A DNA stretch of 5,943 bases. Source: Candidatus Altarchaeales archaeon A3. Lineage in GTDB: Archaea > Altiarchaeota > Altiarchaeia > Altiarchaeales > Altiarchaeaceae. The notes under the pieces are model-generated. The model saw only the letters and a program-made list of their open reading frames with translations. It was not told the origin of the DNA and did not search any database. Below are positions 1 through 5,943 of the stretch, piece by piece (within the stretch, counting starts at the first letter, position 1; the number at the start of each line of letters is the position of its first letter). Position numbers and translations under genes: made by a program. The DNA lies in contig MTER01000165.1 of the NCBI GenBank assembly GCA_002083985.1, positions 1 through 5,943 on the forward strand, given 5' to 3'.

Positions 1-11
1 CTATTTATTTA

Positions 12-88
12 AAATACGAGAGTGAAACGAACTTATTTTAAACTTGTTTGAAATACGGAAACGCTGTGAGCGTAACTTATTAAAACTT
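12..88. repeat. Degenerate tandem repeat, two copies
   Basis: Two units share their ends but differ in the middle. Unit 1 is 12-45 and unit 2 is 51-88. Each begins AAATACG and closes with CG, one variable base, AACTTATT, then an A/T-rich AAACTT end. The middle is 9 bases in unit 1 and 13 in unit 2, where it forms a five-base-pair hairpin (61-73). Both middles contain GTGA. This looks like a short intergenic repeat family; the left edge of the window prevents seeing whether more copies exist. Confidence 0.45.
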
Positions 89-220
89 AAAATTTACACA
101 ATTATTTGGGATAGAAAAATAAAAAATTTAAAAAATACCAAGCCAGCATTTTCAAAACAAAATTTTAAAAATCTCCAAACGATAGTAAGGTGATATTCTG
201 ATGTCCGAAGGTAAATAGGC

Positions 221-264
221 GCTCATGCATTTCAAAATCACAAATGATTTTGAAATATCCGAGC
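221..264. repeat. Strong hairpin downstream of the PRC-barrel gene
   Basis: A perfect 12-bp inverted repeat, ATTTCAAAATCA (229-240) and TGATTTTGAAAT (245-256), encloses a four-base loop CAAA. A second short stem, GCTC (221-224) with GAGC (261-264), closes a 4x4 internal loop outside it. It begins 14 bases past the stop of the minus-strand PRC-barrel gene, so a 3'-end processing or termination role is natural. Neither side has the T-run expected of an intrinsic terminator, so an RNA-stability hairpin or a short palindromic repeat is equally possible. Confidence 0.6.
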
Positions 265-277
265 AACAGAAAGGTTA

Positions 278-541
278 TTACTTAAAGCTTTGTGATTCCG
301 TAACTGTTACCGGCCCACGCTGTACAATAATAACATCTCCTACTTCAAGTACATCTTCATAATTTATTGAATATCTCTTCAAAATTTCAGGTGCGGATGC
401 TGTATTTCCTATTGGCTGCAAAGCAAGTTTCACAACTCTTCCTGATTCAGTATCAAGAATCACATCTCCTACTCGTCCTATCTTCTTCCCGCTACATGTC
501 ACTATTTCCTTTCCGTACAATTGGGATAAATAAAGTGCCAT
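278..541 (-). CDS. PRC-barrel domain protein (small, single-domain)
   Basis: This 87-residue protein is essentially one PRC-barrel, a small beta-barrel fold used as an RNA- or protein-binding adaptor (related to the RimM C-terminus and the photosynthetic reaction centre H subunit). Family features visible are an N-terminal LSQLYGKEI strand, the turn GKKIGRVGDVILD (residues 18-30), ESGRVVKLAL (32-41), and the closing strand EVGDVIIVQ (66-74), followed by a short polar tail. There is no signal peptide, membrane segment or second domain. It is the second gene of a possible minus-strand pair with purN, 86 bp downstream of it. Stand-alone barrels of this size with a final VGDVIIV strand are frequent in archaea, and similar small proteins occur in Firmicutes (YlmC/YmxH). 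The fold call is firm; the cellular role is unknown. The ATG at 541 follows an A-rich stretch without a Shine-Dalgarno site. Confidence 0.85.
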   Translation of the reverse strand: MALYLSQLYGKEIVTCSGKKIGRVGDVILDTESGRVVKLALQPIGNTASAPEILKRYSINYEDVLEVGDVIIVQRGPVTVTESQSFK

Positions 542-606
542 TTTCTTTTTTATATAAATTTAGATTATTAGATTAAAATAATTTGAGTTAAAATAATTAC
601 TATTTC

Positions 607-630
607 TAATTAAATTTATAATTAAATTTA
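607..630. repeat. Perfect 12-bp tandem duplication at the purN stop
   Basis: TAATTAAATTTA occurs twice in a row (607-618 and 619-630). The second copy supplies the minus-strand purN stop codon (628-630). It probably arose by replication slippage in AT-rich DNA. The stop is retained, so it has no evident effect on the protein beyond the spacer to the PRC-barrel gene. Confidence 0.6.
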
Positions 631-1245
631 TTTTAAAATTTTAACCTTTCTGCATTCAACATTTAATTTGTTCTCCGAAAATAATTTTATCACCTCAATA
701 AAAGCATGGACTTCTAAATTTTGAACCTTTTCTTTTAAGGTATTCTCATTATCACACTCATTAATTTCGCAGGTCTTTTGAATTATTATCGGACCTCCAT
801 CAACGCTTTCATCAGCAAAATGTAAAGTGCATCCCGTAATTTTACATCCGTAATCAAGAACTGCTTTATGAACATTTTTGTCCATTCCACCCCCAAATGC
901 AGGGAGTAAAGAAGGATGAATATTCATTATTTTAAATTTGTAAGCGTTAATAAATTTTTTGCTTAAAATTTTCATATATCCTATAAGCAAAATTAATTCA
1001 ATGTCTCTTTTCTTTAATTCAGCAATGAGCTTTTCATCATAGTCCTCTCTGCTCAGTCCCGCGGAATCTATAAACATGCTTTCAATTCCGTTATTTCCTG
1101 CTCTTTCAAGTGCATAAGCATCCTTCTTATTGCTTAGCAAAATTTTAATTTCCGCATCTAAATTTCCTTTCCTGATTTCATCAATTATTCCCAGCATATC
1201 AGTTGCTCTTGTTGATGCCAGCACGGCAATTTTAAGAGGAGCCAT
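628..1245 (-). CDS. purN: Phosphoribosylglycinamide formyltransferase (GAR transformylase)
   Basis: PurN transfers a formyl group from 10-formyltetrahydrofolate to GAR, the third step of de novo purine synthesis, in the cytoplasm. Numbering from the ATG at 1245 (205 residues, the usual family length), the catalytic set is present: N108 and H110 in MNIHPSLLPAF and D149 in ESVDGGPIII, matching N106, H108 and D144 of the E. coli enzyme. The N-terminal Rossmann strand is KIAVLAS, but the usual phosphate-binding GSGSN is replaced by STRATDM (residues 11-17). FGGGMDKNVH (118-127) is a variant of the family's GxxGxxVH segment. The frame stays open upstream to a GTG at 1323, but those 26 residues are hydrophobic, AT-rich and outside the family fold, so the ATG at 1245 is preferred despite lacking a Shine-Dalgarno site. 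No other purine gene is in the window. It is transcribed away from the gmd cluster. Confidence 0.88.
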   Translation of the reverse strand: MAPLKIAVLASTRATDMLGIIDEIRKGNLDAEIKILLSNKKDAYALERAGNNGIESMFIDSAGLSREDYDEKLIAELKKRDIELILLIGYMKILSKKFINAYKFKIMNIHPSLLPAFGGGMDKNVHKAVLDYGCKITGCTLHFADESVDGGPIIIQKTCEINECDNENTLKEKVQNLEVHAFIEVIKLFSENKLNVECRKVKILK

Positions 1246-1459
1246 TTGGAGTTGTATGAGGTCGATTGTTGTATTAATGTGATAAATAATTATTTGCTTG
1301 ATAAAAAATAATAAAATATTCACATCACTTAGTTTGGAGATTTCACGAGAAGTAATACGGGTGCCAGAAAATTTAATTTATTAGGATTAAAATTTAATTA
1401 TATTGATGAAATACAAAAATTTAATATGAAACTCAAAATTTCGGACTTATATATTTGCA

Positions 1460-1591
1460 CTAAGGAATCCCATGCGGTGCCGGTGGAGAAATATCGTGCA
1501 TTCCCTCCATCGTTAATAAAAAACCTACTAATGTGCCTCTAAAACTTAGAGGGAGAGTGTACGGTGAGTCAGATGATAAAAAGTGAGACAT
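1460..1591 (-). CDS. Possible 43-residue small protein or repeat-derived frame
   Basis: An ATG at 1591 opens 43 codons ending in TAG at 1460-1462, covering the GC-rich island. The product begins MSHFLSSDSPYTLPLSFRG, has a short hydrophobic stretch (about residues 20-27) and ends DISPPAPHGIP. I do not recognise it as a named family. No Shine-Dalgarno site precedes it. Other frames of the same island are also open for about 40 codons (plus strand 1426-1542, ATG start; plus strand 1464-1586, no start), so openness alone is weak evidence. It could be a genuine small gene, a fragment of an interspersed repeat, or a structured RNA element that happens to be open. Confidence 0.22.
   Translation of the reverse strand: MSHFLSSDSPYTLPLSFRGTLVGFLLTMEGMHDISPPAPHGIP
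1536..1552. other. Hairpin in the GC-rich island
   Basis: CCTCTAA (1536-1542) and TTAGAGG (1546-1552) form a perfect 7-bp stem with a three-base loop AAC. It lies in the divergent purN/gmd spacer, about 135 bp before gmd. No T-run follows on either strand, so it is not a standard intrinsic terminator. A leader-RNA element or an operator-like inverted repeat is possible. Confidence 0.4.
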
Positions 1592-1687
1592 AATGATAAT
1601 GATTTTTAGTGATACTTTTGAAAAGAACTAATGAAAAATAACCTCACTCTGTTCGGATATTTTTTAAACTCTATAAAACTTTAAAAA

Positions 1688-2740
1688 ATGAAAAAAACTG
1701 CCTTAATTACCGGAATAACTGGTCAGGACGGTTCATATCTTGCCGAACTTTTATTAAGTAAAGGATATGTTGTACATGGCATAATAAGAAGGTCAAGCAC
1801 TTTTAATACATCCAGAATTGACCATATCTATGTTGATAAACATGATCCCGATGCAAGATTATTTTTACATTACGGGGACTTATCCGATTCAAGTCAGATA
1901 TCTAATATGATTTATAATATAAAGCCCGATGAGGTCTATCACTTAGGTGCGCAAAGCCATGTCAGGGTTAGTTTTGACATTCCGGAATACAGCGGGGATG
2001 TTACAGCAATTGGTACGGCAAGAATTTTAGATGCTATTTTGAAAAGCAATAATAAAGATAAAATTAAATTTTATCAGGCATCAAGCAGTGAAATGTTTGG
2101 CCGCTCTTCTCCGCCTCAAAGTGAAAATACCTCTTTTAAGCCGTGCAGTCCTTATGCCTGTGCAAAGGTTTATGCTTACTGGATGACTGAAAATTATAGG
2201 GAAGGTTACAAAATGTTCGCATGCAATGGTATCCTGTTCAATCATGAATCACCGAGAAGAGGTGAGACCTTTGTTACTAGAAAGATAACGAGAGGAATTG
2301 CAAAAATTTTATCGGAAAAGCAGAAATATCTGTATCTTGGAAATCTTGAAGCGAATAGGGACTGGGGTTATGCCCCTGAGTATGTTGAATTTATGTGGAA
2401 GATGTTGCAGAATGATAAACCAGATGATTTTGTTATTGGCACCGGAGAGGCACATTCCGTAAGAGAGTTTGTTGAAGAATCATTTAAGTATGCAGGTTTA
2501 AATCCGGATGACTATTTAAAAATTGACCCGAGATATTTTAGGCCTGTTGAAGTTGAAGACCTGATTTCCGATTCAGCAAAAGCAAAAGAGAAATTAGGAT
2601 GGAATCCGAAGATTAAATTTAAGGATTTAGTAAAAATTATGATTGATGCTGATATGCGGGCAATCGGAATGAAACCAATTGGCGAAGGTGATAAAATTTT
2701 AAAGAAAGAATTTCCGGACAGATTCTGGAAAGTTGATTAA
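1688..2740 (+). CDS. gmd: GDP-mannose 4,6-dehydratase
   Basis: Gmd converts GDP-D-mannose to GDP-4-dehydro-6-deoxy-D-mannose using tightly bound NADP, the first step to GDP-L-fucose and related 6-deoxyhexoses. The 350-residue protein is an extended short-chain dehydrogenase. It shows the Rossmann motif [11 protein letters not shown] (8-18), the cofactor-binding [11 protein letters not shown] (34-44), HYGDLSDSS (61-69), the active-site SSSEMFG (132-138, with E135), the SPYACAK box giving Y156 and K160, and the Gmd signature [17 protein letters not shown] (185-201). Length is normal for the family. The C-terminus carries a lysine-rich tail of about 25 residues after the last conserved region ([14 protein letters not shown] onward), probably a lineage variant. 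The ATG follows an A-rich spacer with no Shine-Dalgarno. The stop lies two bases before the fcl start, so the two are almost certainly co-transcribed and translationally coupled. Confidence 0.95.
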   Translation: MKKTALITGITGQDGSYLAELLLSKGYVVHGIIRRSSTFNTSRIDHIYVDKHDPDARLFLHYGDLSDSSQISNMIYNIKPDEVYHLGAQSHVRVSFDIPEYSGDVTAIGTARILDAILKSNNKDKIKFYQASSSEMFGRSSPPQSENTSFKPCSPYACAKVYAYWMTENYREGYKMFACNGILFNHESPRRGETFVTRKITRGIAKILSEKQKYLYLGNLEANRDWGYAPEYVEFMWKMLQNDKPDDFVIGTGEAHSVREFVEESFKYAGLNPDDYLKIDPRYFRPVEVEDLISDSAKAKEKLGWNPKIKFKDLVKIMIDADMRAIGMKPIGEGDKILKKEFPDRFWKVD

Positions 2741-2742
2741 AA

Positions 2743-4744
<2,002 letters not shown>

Positions 4745-4771
4745 ATTTATAAGTTAAAGAAATAATCTATC

Positions 4772-5641
4772 ATGAGCGATAAAAAAACAGAACAGGAAAA
4801 TTTTGAAATAATAATCAAGCCGAACAAAAGCTGGTTTTACATTGACTGGCAGGGTCTTTTGCATTATAATGACTTGCTGTTTCTTCTTGTCAAAAGGGAC
4901 TTTGTCGCAAAATATAAACAAACGATTCTTGGGCCATTATGGTTTATCATTCAGCCATTAATGATGACTCTTGTATTTACAATTATTTTTGGAAATATAG
5001 CTAAACTACCGACAGACGGTGTGCCTCCGATGATTTTTTATCTTTGCGGACTGCTTGCATGGACTTATTTTGCAAATTGTTTAATTGCAACTTCAACTTT
5101 GTTTGTAGATAACGCCGCTTTATTCGGAAAGGTGTATTTTCCACGACTGGTTGTTCCTCTGTCGATTGTGATCTCTAATTTATTTGCCTTTGCAATACAG
5201 TTGGCGACATTTTTGGCATTTTTTGTTTATTTCAAGTATTTTACCGAAGCAGGAGCAGTCATCCAGCCGAATTTGTTTATTCTTGTATTGCCTTTACTCC
5301 TCATTCAGACAGCACTTTTTGCTCTTGGTTTTGGTTTGTGGCTGTCAGCGTTAACTGCCAAATACCGCGATCTTACATTCGTGATGGGATTTTTAATACA
5401 GATATGGATGTATGCAACTCCTATTATTTATCCCATATCTATGATTCCTGAGAAGTGGCAATATGTGGCATTCCTTAATCCGATGGTGTCTGTTGTTGAA
5501 TCATATAAATATGCTTTTTTTGGAACCGGCGTTGTAGAATTAAATTATTTATTGCTTTCGGCAGCAGTTACTGTCATTGTTTTATTGACGGGAATACTTG
5601 TTTTTAACAGAACAGAACGAACTTTTATAGATACAGTATAA
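4772..5641 (+). CDS. ABC-2 type polysaccharide export permease (Wzm/TagG-like)
   Basis: This 289-residue integral membrane protein matches the permease half of ABC exporters that move lipid-linked O-antigen, teichoic acid or capsule precursors across the cytoplasmic membrane. A cytosolic N-terminus (1-30) leads to the family motif LVKRDFVAKYKQTILGPLWFIIQP (39-62), the amphipathic coupling region before the first membrane helix. About six hydrophobic segments follow (approximately 55-78, 86-107, 125-156, 167-192, 201-222, 256-278). The KYRDLTFVMGFLIQ segment with ATPIIYP (197-221) is typical of the family. Length and ends look complete. It begins 27 bp after the nuclease stop on the same strand, so it probably belongs to the gmd-fcl transcript. 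The required ATP-binding partner (Wzt/TagH) is not in the window; an insertion sequence begins just past the stop. Specificity for a fucose-containing glycan is inferred from the neighbours only. Confidence 0.9.
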   Translation: MSDKKTEQENFEIIIKPNKSWFYIDWQGLLHYNDLLFLLVKRDFVAKYKQTILGPLWFIIQPLMMTLVFTIIFGNIAKLPTDGVPPMIFYLCGLLAWTYFANCLIATSTLFVDNAALFGKVYFPRLVVPLSIVISNLFAFAIQLATFLAFFVYFKYFTEAGAVIQPNLFILVLPLLLIQTALFALGFGLWLSALTAKYRDLTFVMGFLIQIWMYATPIIYPISMIPEKWQYVAFLNPMVSVVESYKYAFFGTGVVELNYLLLSAAVTVIVLLTGILVFNRTERTFIDTV

Positions 5642-5649
5642 AACAATAA

Positions 5650-5943
5650 GGCTCTTATTTTTTAATGCGAGAATAATTAATTACTATCTTTATAAAATTA
5701 TAATTTGAGATAAAAATGCAAAAAAGCATAATTGAGTTTACAGAAGAATATTGTTATGAAACGTTAGAGAAAGCATGCTGGAAAAATGGTATTTTTTGCT
5801 ACCCTTGTAAATCAAAAGGAATTATGAAGGATGGAACAGATGAATCCACCATAGGAGTAAAAGTACGTAGATATAAGTGTAAACAATGTAAAAACACCTT
5901 TACTGTTAAAACAAATACTATCTTTGAAAACACAAAAGTTCCA
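5650..5943 (+). mobile_element. IS1595-family insertion sequence, left part only
   Basis: The transposase start at 5716 identifies the element. Its left end is inferred to begin near GGCTCTTATTTTTTAATGCG (5650-5669), because family ends commonly begin with GG. The preceding eight bases, AACAATAA (5642-5649), would be the target duplication, since the family makes 8-bp duplications. Neither the inverted repeat nor the duplication can be confirmed without the right end, which lies beyond the window. The spacer before the transposase contains TTTATAAA (5689-5696) and TATAAT (5699-5704), which may serve as its promoter. Confidence 0.55.
5716..5943 (+). CDS. IS1595-family transposase, N-terminal part (cut by window end)
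   Basis: Seventy-six residues are visible and the frame runs off the window. The N-terminus has the IS1595 (ISXO2-like) layout: a short helical lead (IIEFTEEYCYETLEKACW), then a zinc ribbon with C28-x2-C31 (CYPC) and C55-x2-C58 (CKQC), then FTVKTNTIFENTKVP, which matches the family's F-x-V-x-T-x-T-I-F-E-x-S/T-K-x-P segment. The zinc ribbon is thought to help bind DNA. The catalytic DDE-type (ISXO2) domain would follow outside the window, so activity cannot be judged. The ATG at 5716 follows GAGATAAAA, at best a weak ribosome site. The visible part is intact. Confidence 0.85.
   Translation, partial: MQKSIIEFTEEYCYETLEKACWKNGIFCYPCKSKGIMKDGTDESTIGVKVRRYKCKQCKNTFTVKTNTIFENTKVP

Larger units (their letters stand above)
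1..277. other. Non-coding stretch with repeats and hairpins
   Basis: I see no gene here. The stretch lies downstream of the minus-strand PRC-barrel gene and is very AT-rich. It contains a degenerate two-copy repeat (12-88), a small hairpin ACGCT-GTG-AGCGT at 61-73, and a strong hairpin at 221-264. The longest ATG frame noticed (from 201) stops after five codons. No tRNA-like cloverleaf was recognised. Confidence 0.6.
1246..1687. other. Divergent intergenic region between purN and gmd
   Basis: This 442-bp stretch must carry the promoters for purN (minus) and the gmd cluster (plus). Most of it is AT-rich and shows nothing recognisable; no convincing promoter box pair, TATA/BRE element or known riboswitch was identified. 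The exception is a GC-rich island at about 1464-1575, of which the first 49 bases are 28 G/C. The island contains a possible small minus-strand reading frame, a perfect 7-bp hairpin (1536-1552) and a second potential stem (1482-1488 with 1505-1511, one G-U pair). Confidence 0.6.

Noticed and set aside
1..277. CRISPR array or leader
   Set aside because: Only two imperfect units with different core lengths are present, with no identical repeats separated by unique spacers.
551..558. TTTATATA on the minus strand, resembling an archaeal TATA box for the PRC-barrel gene
   Set aside because: It is only about 10 bases before the ATG, too close for a TATA box driving that start, and such strings are common in this AT-rich spacer.
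367..576. Plus-strand open frame opposite the PRC-barrel gene
   Set aside because: It lies antisense to a gene with clear family motifs, and its product has no recognisable pattern.
1246..1323. In-frame upstream extension of PurN from a GTG at 1323
   Set aside because: The extra 26 residues are AT-rich and hydrophobic, precede the first strand of the fold, and make the protein longer than the family. The ATG at 1245 gives the normal 205 residues.
1426..1542. 38-residue plus-strand frame in the GC-rich island
   Set aside because: It overlaps the minus-strand candidate, has no recognisable motif or ribosome site, and the island is open in several frames simply because GC-rich sequence has few stops.
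1613..1620. TACTTTTG, a match to the Bacteroidota -7 promoter box TAnnTTTG, upstream of gmd
   Set aside because: No matching upstream TTG-type box was found at the right distance, the motif is likely by chance in AT-rich DNA, and the phylum is not established.

Overview
AT-rich window, roughly one-third GC by eye, with short intergenic spacers and few Shine-Dalgarno sequences: most starts are preceded only by A-rich stretches. It reads as part of an uncultivated prokaryote's genome. The domain is not settled. The single-domain PRC-barrel protein and the PurN variant have an archaeal flavour. The lack of Shine-Dalgarno sites fits either a Bacteroidota/Ignavibacteriota-like bacterium or an archaeon with leaderless genes. 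The surface-polysaccharide genes are of a kind exchanged between many phyla. No rRNA, tRNA or CRISPR array is visible.

Layout: positions 1-277 are non-coding, with a degenerate tandem repeat (12-88) and a strong hairpin (221-264). On the minus strand lie a small PRC-barrel protein (278-541) and, upstream of it in transcription order, phosphoribosylglycinamide formyltransferase PurN (628-1245). The divergent intergenic region 1246-1687 is AT-rich except for a GC-rich island of about 110 bp (about 1464-1575), which holds a hairpin and a possible 43-residue minus-strand reading frame.

From 1688 everything reads on the plus strand: gmd (GDP-mannose 4,6-dehydratase), fcl (GDP-L-fucose synthase, broken by a one-base frameshift near 3355-3361), a DUF1016/YhcG-type PDDEXK nuclease whose 5' end also looks frameshifted, and a Wzm/TagG-type ABC-2 permease. 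The right edge holds the start of an IS1595-family insertion sequence, whose transposase is cut off by the window end.

Functionally, Gmd and Fcl together convert GDP-mannose to GDP-L-fucose, the sugar donor for surface glycans. The permease would export a lipid-linked polysaccharide, so the plus-strand block is part of a surface-polysaccharide locus. The nuclease gene is a passenger between biosynthesis and export genes. The insertion sequence sits where a partner ATPase (Wzt/TagH) would often be found. Two one-base frame breaks about 350 bp apart in otherwise intact genes make sequencing or assembly error the first explanation. The fcl break, GGG TGA C, also has the shape of a +1 recoding site. 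I found no convincing new multi-gene system. The least explained pieces are the GC-rich island, the 221-264 hairpin and the nuclease in the sugar operon.
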